A DNA stretch of 64,000 nucleotides, taken from NCBI GenBank assembly GCA_028283745.1, contig JAPWJZ010000007.1, positions 1 through 64,000 on the forward strand, in the 5' to 3' direction. The notes under the pieces are model-generated. The model was not told the origin of the DNA and searched no databases. It saw only the letters and a program-made list of their open reading frames with translations. The stretch is from Micavibrio sp. GTDB taxonomy: Bacteria > Pseudomonadota > Alphaproteobacteria > Micavibrionales > UBA2020. This document shows, piece after piece, positions 8,234 through 18,394 of the stretch; the first letter of the stretch is position 1, and each line of letters opens with the position of its first letter. A program made the position numbers and the translations under genes.

Positions 8234-10090
8234 TTGTCCAAGATTTGGGATGTCATTGTCATCGGCGGCGGTCACGCCGGCTGCGAGGCGGCCGCGGCTT
8301 CGGCGCGCGCCGGCGCGCGCACGCTGCTGCTGACCCACAAACGTGAAACCGTTGGCGAGATGTCGTGCAACCCGGCCATTGGCGGCTTGGGCAAGGGCCA
8401 CCTGGTCCGCGAGATCGACGCTCTGGATGGCCTGATGGGCCGCATGGGCGACAAGGCCGGGATTCAATATCGTCTGCTGAACCGCTCTAAAGGCCCCGCC
8501 GTGCGCGGGCCCCGTTCGCAGATCGACCGCAAGCTTTATCGCGAGGCCATGCAGGCCGAGCTTTTCGCCTATCCGAACCTGGATGTGATCGCCGCGGCGG
8601 CCGAGGACTTGATCGTCGAGGACGGCGTCGTGGCCGGGGTGATCGACGGGGACGGCGGCGTCTACCGGGCTTCACGTGTGGTCCTGACCACCGGCACCTT
8701 CCTCAAGGGCGTGATCCATCAGGGCGAAACCCGGATCCAGGCTGGCCGGGTGGGCGACGCCCCGTCGATCGGCCTTTCGGATCGGCTCTATGCCCTGGGT
8801 TTCGACATGGGCCGCTTGAAGACTGGCACGCCCGCGCGCCTGGACGGCAAGACCATCGCCTGGGACCGCCTGGAGATGCAGGCCGCCGACGCGCAGCCCG
8901 AGCCGTTCTCGTTCCTGACGTCTCACGTGGATGTGCCGCAGATCCATTGCGGCATCACCTACACCACGGCCGAGACCCACAAGATCATCGCCGAGCGCCT
9001 GGGGGAGTCGGCCGTCTATGGCGGCCGCGCCACGGGCATCGGCCCGCGTTATTGCCCGTCGATCGAGGACAAGGTCGTCCGCTTCGCCGACAAGACCAGC
9101 CACCAGGTGTTCCTGGAGCCGGAAGGCCTGGACGATGATACGGTCTATCCGAATGGCGTCTCGACCTCGGTGTCGACCGAGACCCAACTGCTGTTCCTGC
9201 GCACCATGCCCGGTCTCGAGAACGTGGAGGTCATCCGGTACGGCTATGCGATCGAGTATGACTATGTCGATCCGCGCGAGCTTTACCCGACCCTGGAGAC
9301 CAAGCGTTTGACGGGCCTTTATCTGGCCGGCCAGATCAACGGCACAACGGGTTATGAGGAGGCCGGCGCCCAGGGCCTGATGGCGGGGCTGAACGCCGCG
9401 CTGGCGGCTCAGGGCAGGGAGCCCGCCGTCTTGGCGCGCGACGAAGCCTATATCGGCGTGATGATCGACGACCTGGTCACCCGGGGCGTCACCGAGCCGT
9501 ATCGCATGTTCACCAGCCGAGCCGAGTTCCGCTTGATCCTGCGGGCCGACAACGCCGACCAGCGCCTGACGGACAAGGGGCTGGCCCTGGGTTGCGTCGG
9601 TGCGGTTCGCGCCGAGGCCTGGGCCGCCAAGAAGGCGGAACTGGACAGGGTCCGCGCCTTTGCTCGCTCGGTCACCCTGACGCCGGCCGAGGCCAATCGC
9701 GCCGGCTTCAAGGTCAATCATGACGGTCAACGCCGCGATGTGCTGGCCATGCTGGCCCTGCCCGAAGTGACCCTCGACGGCCTGACTTCGGTATGGCCGG
9801 AGATTTCCACGTGGAGCCCGATGGCCCGCGAGCAGATCGAGATCGAAGCGGCCTATGCCGGCTATCTGGACCGCCAGCGCAATGACGCCGAAGCCTTCCG
9901 CAAGGAAGAGGATCTGCGCCTGCCGGCGGATCTGGACTATGGCCTGGTCGGCAGTCTTTCGAACGAGGTCCGCGAGAAGTTGGCGCGGGTGAAACCCCTG
10001 ACCCTGGGCCAGGCCGCGCGGATCGAAGGCGTCACGCCCGGCGCCCTGACGGCGCTGCTGGCCCACGTCCGTCGGGCGAAGGCTGCTTGA
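8234..10090 (+). CDS. mnmG: tRNA modification enzyme MnmG (GidA)
   Basis: FAD enzyme that works with MnmE on wobble uridine 34 of tRNA. The 618-residue length is normal. The FAD-binding dinucleotide fold is [12 protein letters not shown] near residues 10-21, with [22 protein letters not shown] further on. The [13 protein letters not shown] block near residue 370 is characteristic. The start is a TTG: no in-frame ATG or GTG precedes the conserved fold closely, so TTG at 8234 is the best choice. It is followed by rsmG with overlapping stop and start, the common alphaproteobacterial mnmG-rsmG-parA-parB order. Confidence 0.96.
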   Translation: MSKIWDVIVIGGGHAGCEAAAASARAGARTLLLTHKRETVGEMSCNPAIGGLGKGHLVREIDALDGLMGRMGDKAGIQYRLLNRSKGPAVRGPRSQIDRKLYREAMQAELFAYPNLDVIAAAAEDLIVEDGVVAGVIDGDGGVYRASRVVLTTGTFLKGVIHQGETRIQAGRVGDAPSIGLSDRLYALGFDMGRLKTGTPARLDGKTIAWDRLEMQAADAQPEPFSFLTSHVDVPQIHCGITYTTAETHKIIAERLGESAVYGGRATGIGPRYCPSIEDKVVRFADKTSHQVFLEPEGLDDDTVYPNGVSTSVSTETQLLFLRTMPGLENVEVIRYGYAIEYDYVDPRELYPTLETKRLTGLYLAGQINGTTGYEEAGAQGLMAGLNAALAAQGREPAVLARDEAYIGVMIDDLVTRGVTEPYRMFTSRAEFRLILRADNADQRLTDKGLALGCVGAVRAEAWAAKKAELDRVRAFARSVTLTPAEANRAGFKVNHDGQRRDVLAMLALPEVTLDGLTSVWPEISTWSPMAREQIEIEAAYAGYLDRQRNDAEAFRKEEDLRLPADLDYGLVGSLSNEVREKLARVKPLTLGQAARIEGVTPGALTALLAHVRRAKAA

Positions 10091-10755
10091 TGCCCGCGGT
10101 CGCTTCGCCCTTGATCATCGAAGACCTCGACCCCGTCGACGCCGCCGCCTTCCAGCGGCTGACCGGCTGTTCGGACGCGCAGCTGGCGGATTTGACGCGG
10201 TTCCAGGCCCTGCTCGCCCAATGGAACGAGGTGATGAACCTCGTCGGTCCGGCGACGATTCCGACCTATTGGAACCGCCACGCCTGGGACAGCGCCCAGC
10301 TGTTGACCCTCGCGCCGGACGCCGAGACCTGGGCCGACCTGGGAGCCGGCGCAGGCCTGCCGGGGGTGGTGCTGGCGATCCTTCTGAAAGATAAGCCAGG
10401 CGCCAAGGTTCACCTGGTCGAGAGCATGGCCAAGCGCTGCAAGTTTCTGCGCGTGGCGGCCGATGCCCTGGAGCTGCCCGTCGAGATCCACAACGCCCGC
10501 GCCGAGGAACTGGACCTGAAGGTCGACGTCGTCACGGCCCGAGCCTGCGCGCCGATGGTCAGACTGCTGGGCTATGCCCAGCCCTACCTGAAGCGAGGCG
10601 CGACCGCCTGGTTCCTGAAGGGACAAGATGTTGCGACCGAACTTTCGGAAGCAGCTGCCTATTGGAAATTCGAGTCGACCCTGCGGCCGTCCCTAAGCGA
10701 CCCGCGAGGCCAGATCGTGCAAGTGAAGGGGCTTAAGAGTGTCCGTAAAGTCTGA
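10090..10755 (+). CDS. rsmG: 16S rRNA (guanine527-N7)-methyltransferase RsmG (GidB)
   Basis: Methylates G527 of 16S rRNA using S-adenosylmethionine. The 221-residue protein has the SAM-binding motif DLGAGAGLPGVVLAI near residues 82-96 and HLVESMAKRCKFLR at the second strand. The N-terminal FQALLAQWNEVMNLVG is typical. The ATG at 10090 shares its A with the mnmG stop codon (TGATG). A TTG three bases upstream is a less likely alternative. The 3' end overlaps parA by 17 bases, so mnmG-rsmG-parA are tightly coupled. Confidence 0.95.
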   Translation: MPAVASPLIIEDLDPVDAAAFQRLTGCSDAQLADLTRFQALLAQWNEVMNLVGPATIPTYWNRHAWDSAQLLTLAPDAETWADLGAGAGLPGVVLAILLKDKPGAKVHLVESMAKRCKFLRVAADALELPVEIHNARAEELDLKVDVVTARACAPMVRLLGYAQPYLKRGATAWFLKGQDVATELSEAAAYWKFESTLRPSLSDPRGQIVQVKGLKSVRKV

Positions 10756-11551
10756 CCAACCGCTGCGCGTTCTCGCCATCGCCAACCAGAAGGGCGGGGT
10801 GGGCAAGACCACGACCGCGATCAATCTGGGCACGGCCCTCGCGGCCTGCGGCGAGCGGGTGCTGCTGATCGACGCCGATCCGCAGGGCAACTGCTCGACC
10901 GGCCTGGGCATCACCCGCATCCAGCGCCGCACCACGCTGTATGACGTGCTGATGGGCGAAAAGCCGGTGGTCGACGCCGCTGTGCCGACCGAGCTGCCGG
11001 GCCTGGACGTGATCCCGGCCGATGCGGACCTGTCGGGCGTGGAGATCGAGCTGGGCCAGACGGCGCGCCGCTCCTACCGCCTGCGCGACGCCCTGGAGCC
11101 CCTGCGCGCCAACGGCCCCTACACCTATGTGCTGATCGACTGTCCGCCGTCGCTGAACGTGCTGACCGTCAACGCCATGACCGCCGCCGATGCGGTGTTC
11201 GTGCCGCTGCAGTGCGAGTTTTTCGCCCTGGAGGGCCTGACCCAGTTGATGCGCACCATTGAGCGGGTGCGGGGCAGCCTCAATCCGAAGTTGGAGATCC
11301 AGGGCGTGGTGCTGACCATGTACGATCGCCGCAACAGCCTGTCGGACCAGGTGGCGCGCGATGTGCGGGAGCACTTTGGCGACAAGGTCTATGACGCGGT
11401 CATACCGCGCAACGTCCGAGTCTCCGAGGCGCCGTCCTTTGGTAAGCCCGTGCTGCTCTATGATCTGAAGTGCGCGGGCAGCCAGGCCTATTTGCGGCTG
11501 GCGCGTGAAGTGATCAGTCGAGAGCGCAGCCGTCAGGCGCAGGCGGCCTGA
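10739..11551 (+). CDS. parA: Chromosome partitioning ATPase ParA
   Basis: Nucleoid-binding ATPase that moves ParB-parS complexes during chromosome segregation. The 270-residue product has the deviant Walker A motif KGGVGKTTT at about residues 18-26, the IDADPQGN box and the DCPPSLN box. The start is GTG, inside the end of rsmG. The N-terminal text PLRVLAIANQKGG matches Caulobacter ParA as I remember it. It is followed at about 100 bases by parB, and four parS-like sites lie 2.6-6.2 kb upstream, completing a chromosomal ParABS system. Confidence 0.97.
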   Translation: MSVKSDQPLRVLAIANQKGGVGKTTTAINLGTALAACGERVLLIDADPQGNCSTGLGITRIQRRTTLYDVLMGEKPVVDAAVPTELPGLDVIPADADLSGVEIELGQTARRSYRLRDALEPLRANGPYTYVLIDCPPSLNVLTVNAMTAADAVFVPLQCEFFALEGLTQLMRTIERVRGSLNPKLEIQGVVLTMYDRRNSLSDQVARDVREHFGDKVYDAVIPRNVRVSEAPSFGKPVLLYDLKCAGSQAYLRLAREVISRERSRQAQAA

Positions 11552-11647
11552 GACGGCGCGATCGCCGTCTGAGGATAACCATCCAAGTCATTGTCGAAAT
11601 TGAGTGTTGAGCGCGTGAGGGAGTCGGTCGTGGTCGGAGAACCGGGG

Positions 11648-12541
11648 ATGTCTGAAGGTCGTCGTGGGTTGGGTCGGGGCCTTTCCGCCTTGCTCGGCGA
11701 GGTCGATGCGGCTCCCGCTCAAGCCCCGGGTGAGACCGGCGCCGGCTCACGTGACGCGCCGATCGAGCTGGTACGACGCAATCCCGATCAGCCGCGCCGG
11801 ACCTTCCGTGAGGAAGACCTGGTAGAACTTTCGGATTCGATCCGCGAGAAGGGCGTGCTGCAGCCGATCCTGGTCCGTCCCGCGCCCGGCGCCCAGGGCG
11901 AGTACCAGATCGTCGCCGGCGAACGGCGTTGGCGCGCGGCCCAACGCGCGGGCCTCAAGACCATTCCGATCATGGTTCGTGAGCTCGACGATCTGGCCGT
12001 GCTCGAGATCGGCATTATCGAGAACGTCCAGCGCGCGGACCTGAACGCGATCGAAGAGGCGCTGAGCTACAAGGTGTTGATCGACAAGTTCGGCCAGACC
12101 CAGGAGATGATCGCCCAGACGGTCGGCAAGAGCCGCAGCCATGTGGCGAACACCCTGCGTCTGCTGTCGCTGCCGGACTCCGTGCAGCACTATGTCACCT
12201 CCGGCGAAATGACCGCCGGCCACGCCCGCGCCATCGCCAACGTGCCTGACCCCGCCGCCCTAGCGCGCGAGGTCATCGACAAGGGCCTGTCCGTGCGTGA
12301 CGCCGAGGCTTTGGCGCGTCGGGCGCCGGACGCCAGCGGCGAGGCTCGGGCCAAGTCGACCGGCGGCCGTCCGTCCAAGAGCAAGGACACCGACACCCAG
12401 TCGCTCGAGGCGGACCTGTCTTCGCTGTTGGGCCTGGACGTCGAGATCGACGATCGCGGCGGCGCCGGCGCCCTGACCATTCGCTATGCGACGCTCGAGC
12501 AACTGGACGATCTCTGCAACCGCTTGACCCGAGGCGCCTGA
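11648..12541 (+). CDS. parB: Chromosome partitioning protein ParB (CTP-dependent clamp)
   Basis: Binds parS and, as a CTP-operated clamp, spreads along DNA to build the centromere complex. It is essential in Caulobacter. The 297-residue product begins MSEGRRGLGRGLSALLGE, which is the ParA-stimulating N-terminal tail with LGRGL. The CTP-binding arm GERRWRAAQRAGL and the ENVQRADLN box lie around residues 100-135, then a helix-turn-helix (IAQTVGKSRSHVANTLRLL) and the C-terminal dimer domain ending LEQLDDLCNRLTRG. I chose the ATG at 11648 because it gives the Caulobacter-type N-terminus. The open frame continues 57 bases upstream without family support. Confidence 0.97.
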   Translation: MSEGRRGLGRGLSALLGEVDAAPAQAPGETGAGSRDAPIELVRRNPDQPRRTFREEDLVELSDSIREKGVLQPILVRPAPGAQGEYQIVAGERRWRAAQRAGLKTIPIMVRELDDLAVLEIGIIENVQRADLNAIEEALSYKVLIDKFGQTQEMIAQTVGKSRSHVANTLRLLSLPDSVQHYVTSGEMTAGHARAIANVPDPAALAREVIDKGLSVRDAEALARRAPDASGEARAKSTGGRPSKSKDTDTQSLEADLSSLLGLDVEIDDRGGAGALTIRYATLEQLDDLCNRLTRGA

Positions 12542-12730
12542 GGCGATTTTCGAGGTCTTCTGTGGCGCATGGAGAAGGGTTCGATCGTATCCCAGGCCGA
12601 GCTGTTCGCCAGAATGGAGATCGGAAAGGGCCATAATTCGCTCTACAGCATTGAACTTGCTGTATAAACTGTCTCTTTTCCTCACGATTTGATCGGCTGA
12701 TCCGAAGGCGATGAGCCGTAAAATCCTGGG

Positions 12731-12760
12731 AAAAAGACGACCGTTCGTTTGACGAGCGGT
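12731..12760 (-). terminator. Likely terminator of the leuS-lptE-holA operon
   Basis: Bases 12740-12747 pair with 12753-12760 (one G-U pair) around a five-base loop. On the minus strand the hairpin is followed by five T residues, 70 bases after the holA stop. The rest of the 288-base parB-holA gap shows no gene and is less GC-rich than its surroundings. Confidence 0.5.
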
Positions 12761-12829
12761 TCGACTCACAAATAGCGAAGCTTGCGCGGCGTCGCGTCGC
12801 TGATTCGACGGGTGAGGAGACGGTCGGGG

Positions 12830-13882
12830 TCAGAGACCCAGACGGCGCGCCTTGCCGGCGATCTGCAGGGCCAGCCGCTCGGAGATCAGTTGATCGGGCG
12901 AGCCGGAGGTCTTGCAGGCCTTATCGGCCGCCAGGACTTCAGCCTGGACCGCCAACAGCTGGTCCAGGGTCCAGGCGCGGGCCTGACGCAGGAACTCGCG
13001 CTCGCTTTTCCAGAACACGCCCGACGCCTTGGCCGCCGCCGCCAGGTCCACGCCGTTCTTGTGAAGGGTGAGGGTGCGGCGCAGGCGGCCCAGGTGATAG
13101 CCCATGGCGCGCACGGCCGCGGGACCCCCTTCGCCTTCGGCGGCGGCGCGGCGCAGACCGGCCTGGGCGGGGCCTATACGACCGCCAAAGGCGTCGATGG
13201 CGGCGTCCCCTAACGAAGCCTCTGGCTCCACGCCCAGGAAGTCCGTGAGATCGGCTGGCGTGGCGACCACGCCGCTGTTGGGGCCCAGATAGAGCGCCAG
13301 GCGTTCGACCTCGGCGCGGGCCACGCCTCGCTCCTTGGGCAGGCGGGAGACGAACAGATCCAGCGCCTCGCTGTTCAGGCTGACCTTGTCCTTCGCCAAG
13401 GCCTCCCGCGCCAGGCGCGCCAGGTCGCCCGCCTCGTCCTCATAGCAAGGGATGACAGCCGCGCCGGCGGCTTTCTCGGCGACCTTGCGCAGGGTCGAAT
13501 CCCGGCCCAAGGCGCCCGCTTCGACCACGAACAGGGCCTCGGGGTTCAACTGACCCTCGACATGCCGTGTGAGGGCTTCCGCGGCCTGTTTGTCGGGGCC
13601 GCCTTTCTCACCGGTCAGGCGCAGGCGCACGAGGCGGCGGCCGCCCATCATCGACAGGGCCGATAGCTCTTCTTCAAGCTTGCCGGCGTGGCTGTCCAGA
13701 TCGCTCTCGGTCAGCTGGGCGGTGTCGAAAGGGTCGTCGGGGCGTTCGAACAGTCGCTTGACCAGCTGATCGGCGCGATCGCGCACGACCCCGCGATCGC
13801 GGCCATAGATGACCACGGCGCGGATATCGGCGGCGGGATCCCGCAGGAAACGCTCGATGTCCGGTCGTTTCGACAGGATCAT
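12830..13882 (-). CDS. holA: DNA polymerase III subunit delta
   Basis: Clamp-loader delta subunit that opens the beta sliding clamp. The 350-residue product starts with the DNA_pol3_delta N-terminal region (AVVIYGRDRGVVRDRADQLVKR). It continues through the helical middle part (GGRRLVRLRLTGEKG, EAGALGRDSTLRKVAEKA) to the alpha-helical C-terminal oligomerisation domain (LDQLLAVQAEVLAADKACKTSGSPDQL). It lies 12 bases after lptE, last gene of a leuS-lptE-holA operon converging on parB. This order is common in Caulobacterales and relatives. Confidence 0.93.
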   Translation of the reverse strand: MILSKRPDIERFLRDPAADIRAVVIYGRDRGVVRDRADQLVKRLFERPDDPFDTAQLTESDLDSHAGKLEEELSALSMMGGRRLVRLRLTGEKGGPDKQAAEALTRHVEGQLNPEALFVVEAGALGRDSTLRKVAEKAAGAAVIPCYEDEAGDLARLAREALAKDKVSLNSEALDLFVSRLPKERGVARAEVERLALYLGPNSGVVATPADLTDFLGVEPEASLGDAAIDAFGGRIGPAQAGLRRAAAEGEGGPAAVRAMGYHLGRLRRTLTLHKNGVDLAAAAKASGVFWKSEREFLRQARAWTLDQLLAVQAEVLAADKACKTSGSPDQLISERLALQIAGKARRLGL

Positions 13883-13894
13883 GGCTGGATCGCC

Positions 13895-14410
13895 CTAGGT
13901 GGTGGGCTTGCCACCCGCGAGCCAGGTCGCGAGATCCAGCTGGATCTTGCGGGCTACCTCGGCGGCGGCGCGCTCCTGACTGTCCTGCTGCGCGGTGATC
14001 GACGCGTAAGGCTGGTCGGCCGAGTCGTAGGTGACCGCCGCCGCCGTCGTGCCGCTGCGAACCGCCTTGCTGGTCTTGATGTCGGTCAGCGTCCAATAGG
14101 CCGTGAGGTTCAGTTCGTAGCGGTTGGCGACGTTGTCGACGCGGACGCCGCGCGCATAACGCTTTTCACTGAGCTTGTAGGACAGTCGGTAGGCGGGCAG
14201 CAGGTTCGGATTGCGGGCCAGGACGTCGTCAAGCTTCTCGCGAAGCAGATAGCCCGCGCGACCTTCATCGGCGACGACCTCGATCGCGCCGAGGCCCTTG
14301 GTGACCGTCTGCGGGCCGTAGAGCGGGGTGAAGCCGCAAGCCGACAGACCGAGCGCCGCGACGGCGAACAGGGCGACTGGGAAGGTCTTGGAGAGCAGGG
14401 GGTGCTTCAT
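13895..14410 (-). CDS. lptE: LPS-assembly lipoprotein LptE
   Basis: Outer-membrane lipoprotein that plugs the LptD barrel for lipopolysaccharide export. The 171-residue product has a signal peptide with lipobox LSAC (lipidated Cys at residue 25), followed by the alphaproteobacterial LptE hallmark GFTPLYG. The rest is a small alpha/beta domain (YLLREKLDDVL, YRLSYKLSEKRYA, ANRYELNLTAYWTL). It sits between leuS (3 bases away) and holA, the usual location in alphaproteobacteria. Confidence 0.92.
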   Translation of the reverse strand: MKHPLLSKTFPVALFAVAALGLSACGFTPLYGPQTVTKGLGAIEVVADEGRAGYLLREKLDDVLARNPNLLPAYRLSYKLSEKRYARGVRVDNVANRYELNLTAYWTLTDIKTSKAVRSGTTAAAVTYDSADQPYASITAQQDSQERAAAEVARKIQLDLATWLAGGKPTT

Positions 14411-14413
14411 GGA

Positions 14414-17020
14414 TCAGCCGGCCACGATGTTGACGATACGGTCTTTCACCACGATCACCTTACGAACACTCAAGCCGTCAAGGTGAGCCATGACGGCGGG
14501 ATCCGCCAGAGCGATTTTCTCGACCTCGGCCTCGGCCGTGCCGGCCTTGACCTTGATCTCGCCGCGACGCTTTCCGTTGATCTGGATGGGCAGCACGCGC
14601 TCGTCGTCGGCCGCCAGGGCGGCGTCCGCCTTGGGCCAGGGCGCATCGACGACCATGCCGCTCTTACCCAGGTGCGCCCAGGCCTCTTCGGCCAGGTGAG
14701 GCGTGAAGGGCGAGATCAGGCGCGCCAGGATCTCCAGCGCCTCGGCGCGGGCCGCCAGGACGCCTTGAGAGGCGACGCTTCCATCGGCGAGGACGGCCGG
14801 CGCGGCCTTCAGCATGTTCAGGAACTCGTACAGGCGCGCCACGCCGCTGTTGAAGCGGAAGCCCTCGATCGAATCCGTCACGAAGCCGATCAGGCGATGG
14901 GCGCCCTTGCGCAGGGCCATGGCGGCCGCATCGGTCTCGTCATGGGCGAAGTCGCCAGCCGGTTGGCTCTCGAATTCGTTCCAGACCCGGTGGGTGAAGC
15001 GCCAGGAGCCCTCGACGCCGCTGTTGGTCCATTGCACGTCGCGCTCGGGCGGGCTGTCGCTCATCACGAACAGGCGCGCGGCGTCGACGCCATAGGCTTC
15101 GAAGATGTCCTCGGGGGCGACGACGTTCTTCTTGGACTTCGACATCTTCTCGATGTCGCCGATGGTGATCGGCTCGCCAGTGGTGGCGTGGCAGGCCGAG
15201 CGCGTGGAGCCCTCGACCGTGATGCGGATGTCGGACGGCTCGACCCACTCGCCGGCGGCGTTCTTGTAGGCCTCGTGGGTGACCATGCCCTGGGTGAACA
15301 GGCCGGCGAACGGCTCGTCGACCGACAGCAGGCCTTCGTCCTTCAGCGCCTTGGTGATGAAGCGGGCGTACAGCAGGTGCAGCACGGCGTGTTCGACGCC
15401 GCCGATATATTGGTCGACCGCCATCCAGTGGTCGGCCGCGGTCTTGTCGATCGGCTCGGCGGCGGTCGGGTCGGTGAAGCGGGCGAAGTACCACGAGCTG
15501 TCCACGAAGGTGTCCAGCGTGTCGGTCTCGCGCTCGGCCTTGCCGCCGCAGCTGGGGCACGCGACGTGCTTCCAGGTGGCGTGGCGAACCAGCGGATTGC
15601 CCGGCTTGTCCTTGTCGAAGGTGACGTCGTCGGGCAGCACCACGGGCAGCTGGTCTTCAGGCACCGGCACGGGGCCGCAGGCCTCGCAGTGGATGACCGG
15701 GATCGGGCAGCCCCAATAGCGCTGGCGCGAGACGCCCCAGTCGCGCAGGCGATAGACGGTCGCGCCCTGGCCTTGGTCCATGGCCTCGATGCGGCTGACC
15801 GCCTCGGTCTTGGCGGCCTCGATGTCCAGGCCGTCCAGGAACTCCGAATTGAAGATCGCGCCGGGGCCGACATAGGCCTCCTTGCCGACCGTGAAGGTGG
15901 CCGGATCCTCGCCGGCCGGCAGGACCACCGGCTTGACCGGCAGGTCGTACTTGCGGGCGAAGTCCAGGTCGCGCTGGTCGTGGGCGGGGCAGGCGAAGAT
16001 CGCGCCGGTGCCGTAGTCCATCAGGATGAAGTTGGCGATCCACACTGGCAGGGTCAGGGTCGGATCCAGCGGGTGGACGACGCGCAGGCCGGTGTCGCGG
16101 CCCAGCTTCTCGGCGCCCTCGATGTCGGCTTCCGACGTGCCGCCCTTGCGGCATTCGGCGACGAAGGCGGCCACGGCCGGGTCGGCCGCCGCCAACTGCT
16201 CGGCCAGCGGGTGTTCGGGGGCGATGCCCACGAAGCTGGCGCCGAACAGGGTGTCGGGGCGGGTGGTGTAGACTTCCAGGCCGTCGGCATGGCCTTCAGG
16301 CGCCGCGCCGTCGAACTTGAAGGTGAATCGCAGGCCCTTGGACCGGCCGATCCAGTTCTCCTGCATGATCCGGACCTTTTCAGGCCAGCGGTCCAGGGTC
16401 TTCAGGCCGTCGATCAGGGCGTCGGCATAGTCCGTAATCCGCAGGAACCACTGGGTCAGCTTGCGCTTTTCCACGGTTGCGCCGGAGCGCCAGCCCTTGC
16501 CGTCGATCACCTGCTCGTTGGCCAGTACGGTCATGTCGACCGGGTCCCAGTTGACCGAGGCTTCCTTGCGATAGACCAGGCCGCGCTTCAGCAGGCGCAG
16601 GAACCAGGCCTGCTGCTTGCCGTAATATTCCGGGTCGCAGGTGGCGAACTCGCGCGACCAGTCGACCGACAGGCCCAGGGCCTTCAGCTGCTCGCGCATG
16701 GCGGCGATGTTGTCGTAGGTCCAGCCCTTGGGGTGGACGCCGCGCTCCATGGCGGCGTTCTCGGCCGGCATGCCGAAGGCGTCCCAGCCCATCGGGTGCA
16801 ACACGTTGAAGCCCTGGGCGCGCTTGTAGCGGGCCACGACGTCGCCCATGGCGTAGTTGCGCACATGGCCCATATGGATGCGCCCCGACGGATAGGGGAA
16901 CATCTCGAGCACGTAGTACTTCGGACGGCCGTCAGGCGTGATCGGCGTCAGGAAGGTGTTGGCGCTCGCCCAGGCGGCGCGCCACTTCGGCTCGGTGTCT
17001 TTGGGATTGTAGCGGGCCAT
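14414..17020 (-). CDS. leuS: Leucyl-tRNA synthetase
   Basis: Class I synthetase that charges tRNA-Leu. The 868-residue protein has the HIGH-type motif HMGH in [14 protein letters not shown] at about residues 41-54. It also has a large editing domain, a zinc-ribbon-like CPSCGG, the KMSKS loop ([11 protein letters not shown]), and the C-terminal [11 protein letters not shown] domain. I chose the ATG at 17020 ([14 protein letters not shown]), the family's normal start. The frame extends 27 bases further upstream without support. It heads the leuS-lptE-holA operon. Confidence 0.97.
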   Translation of the reverse strand: MARYNPKDTEPKWRAAWASANTFLTPITPDGRPKYYVLEMFPYPSGRIHMGHVRNYAMGDVVARYKRAQGFNVLHPMGWDAFGMPAENAAMERGVHPKGWTYDNIAAMREQLKALGLSVDWSREFATCDPEYYGKQQAWFLRLLKRGLVYRKEASVNWDPVDMTVLANEQVIDGKGWRSGATVEKRKLTQWFLRITDYADALIDGLKTLDRWPEKVRIMQENWIGRSKGLRFTFKFDGAAPEGHADGLEVYTTRPDTLFGASFVGIAPEHPLAEQLAAADPAVAAFVAECRKGGTSEADIEGAEKLGRDTGLRVVHPLDPTLTLPVWIANFILMDYGTGAIFACPAHDQRDLDFARKYDLPVKPVVLPAGEDPATFTVGKEAYVGPGAIFNSEFLDGLDIEAAKTEAVSRIEAMDQGQGATVYRLRDWGVSRQRYWGCPIPVIHCEACGPVPVPEDQLPVVLPDDVTFDKDKPGNPLVRHATWKHVACPSCGGKAERETDTLDTFVDSSWYFARFTDPTAAEPIDKTAADHWMAVDQYIGGVEHAVLHLLYARFITKALKDEGLLSVDEPFAGLFTQGMVTHEAYKNAAGEWVEPSDIRITVEGSTRSACHATTGEPITIGDIEKMSKSKKNVVAPEDIFEAYGVDAARLFVMSDSPPERDVQWTNSGVEGSWRFTHRVWNEFESQPAGDFAHDETDAAAMALRKGAHRLIGFVTDSIEGFRFNSGVARLYEFLNMLKAAPAVLADGSVASQGVLAARAEALEILARLISPFTPHLAEEAWAHLGKSGMVVDAPWPKADAALAADDERVLPIQINGKRRGEIKVKAGTAEAEVEKIALADPAVMAHLDGLSVRKVIVVKDRIVNIVAG

Positions 17021-17115
17021 GAAACCAGACTGTTCGTGCGGGGACACACGCCTCAGGCGCGGTCCGCGGAAGTCTTAAGCGGTTTCGGCCTGGGCGCGCT
17101 TGTAAAAGTGCGAAC

Positions 17116-17148
17116 GGGAGCCTTTTGCCGCGAGGACGAAAGGCTCCC
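17116..17148. terminator. Hairpin between the DUF3576 gene and leuS
   Basis: A perfect 10-base-pair stem (17116-17125 with 17139-17148) surrounds a 13-base loop, placed 20 bases beyond the DUF3576 stop. There is no immediate T-run on the minus strand, so it may be a weak or Rho-assisted terminator, or an RNA-stabilising hairpin. Confidence 0.5.
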
Positions 17149-17168
17149 GAGAAGAACCAGGAAAGATC

Positions 17169-17684
17169 CTAGTTCTTGATGTTGGAAAGTCGAAGCTGAC
17201 GGGCGCGGGTCAGGATGGCGTTCTCGATGTCGGTCGAGGTCTGATCCGTGGCGGCGGTGTCGGTCCAGGCACCGCTGGCGTCCTTGACCTGCTTGAAGAT
17301 CGTGACGTTCAGGCCATCGGCCCGCAGGCGGGTGTCCAGGATGTAGACGGTCGCCTTGAAGCGCTCGTCCGGCTTTTCCGGATTGATGTACCAGTCGGTG
17401 ACGATCACGCCGCCGTAAGGGTCGGCCGAGGCCAGGGGCATGAAGGCCAGGGTGTCGAGGCTCGCGCGCCACAGGAAGCCGTTGACGCCGATCGCGCCAG
17501 AAGCCGCGGCCGGGGCCTGTGAACCGCCGTGGCGCTTGAACGGGTTGAAGCCCGGCTCATCGCTCTGGGTGGTGAAGGTCTTGGGACCCTTGGTGCTGCC
17601 GCATGCCGAGACGCCTGCGACCACCGTCAAGGCCAGAACGCCAGCGGCGACGCCGCGCAACACCGACCCACGCTCAAACGCCAT
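17169..17684 (-). CDS. DUF3576 lipoprotein
   Basis: A 171-residue exported lipoprotein with lipobox VSAC (Cys at residue 28). The mature part (GVNGFLWRASLDTLAFMPLASADPYGGVIVTDWYINPEKPDERFKATVYIL) matches the DUF3576 family found next to leuS in many alphaproteobacteria. The function is unknown, but its constant neighbourhood with leuS-lptE suggests an outer-membrane assembly role (inference). I chose the ATG at 17684, giving MAFERG, over a start five codons upstream because it produces a compact signal peptide. Confidence 0.88.
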   Translation of the reverse strand: MAFERGSVLRGVAAGVLALTVVAGVSACGSTKGPKTFTTQSDEPGFNPFKRHGGSQAPAAASGAIGVNGFLWRASLDTLAFMPLASADPYGGVIVTDWYINPEKPDERFKATVYILDTRLRADGLNVTIFKQVKDASGAWTDTAATDQTSTDIENAILTRARQLRLSNIKN

Positions 17685-17958
17685 AGTACCTCGCTCCAAT
17701 AATCGCCCGGCGCCTTAGCGCATACCTGGCGCGCCCCCGCAGCCGGAAGCGGTCTATAGCACGGTCGCGCTGCGTCAAAACAGGAATCGCGTGGCAGGAC
17801 CGCCACAGGCGCCGCTTGAATCGACTCCCGCGACGTCTCGTCCAATCCAACGGCGGTTGACCGCGTTGTACTAGGACCTTTAATCGATTTCAGGGAGCCC
17901 GTTCCTATATAGGGGTTTAGCCTCTTCAGGCACGGGTTGGGGATTGGGTTCGAGCAAG

Positions 17959-18375
17959 ATGTTCGCGGCAAGATTCTTCACGGCAGGCGCCACGGCGTTG
18001 ATCCTCATGGGATCGACCTCGATGGTCTATGCCCAGAGCAAGCCGCGCACGGGGCCGACGGACTTCACCGTGAAGAGCGATTTCAGCAATCCAGCCTCGA
18101 TCGCGCCGTTCAATCCGCAGCAAGGTCCCAAGAAGTCCCTCAAGTTCGACGACAAGAAGGGCAAGTGGGGCCTCAAGCTCGACCTGGACCAGCCCGTGGG
18201 CCGGAACATGGAAATGCAGGACGTTCAGGCCGGCGCCTACTATAGCGTCACCCCGTCGATCCGTGTTGGCGGCGCCGTGGCCCTGGGCGACCAGAACCCG
18301 GCTCTCGCGGCCCGCAAGAACGAGATCCAGGAACCCGCGCCGCGGGTGAAGCTGGAAACCGCCTTCAAGTTCTAA
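17959..18375 (+). CDS. ntrZ: Periplasmic protein, probable NtrZ family
   Basis: A 138-residue protein with a clear signal peptide (MFAARFFTAGATALILM..., cleavage near VYAQS) and a beta-strand-rich mature part ending VKLETAFKF. It resembles NtrZ, a periplasmic protein of Caulobacter proposed to restrain the NtrY histidine kinase. The location between leuS/DUF3576 and the cenR region also agrees with Caulobacter gene order as I remember it. The neighbouring genes do not themselves point to nitrogen control. The ATG at 17959 gives the better signal peptide; a TTG at 17944 is an alternative. Confidence 0.6.
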   Translation: MFAARFFTAGATALILMGSTSMVYAQSKPRTGPTDFTVKSDFSNPASIAPFNPQQGPKKSLKFDDKKGKWGLKLDLDQPVGRNMEMQDVQAGAYYSVTPSIRVGGAVALGDQNPALAARKNEIQEPAPRVKLETAFKF

Positions 18376-18394
18376 GACCCGACCCGATCCGGTC

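Noticed and set aside
9803-9818. TCCACGTGGA palindrome in mnmG
   Set aside because: The central ten bases are palindromic, but both outer arms miss two of five parS positions, so ParB binding is doubtful.
13688-17179. 1163-codon open frame on the plus strand
   Set aside because: It is antisense to holA, lptE and leuS, which have full family signatures. Its translation is low-complexity Gly/Arg/Asp/His, as expected from GC-rich codon shadowing.
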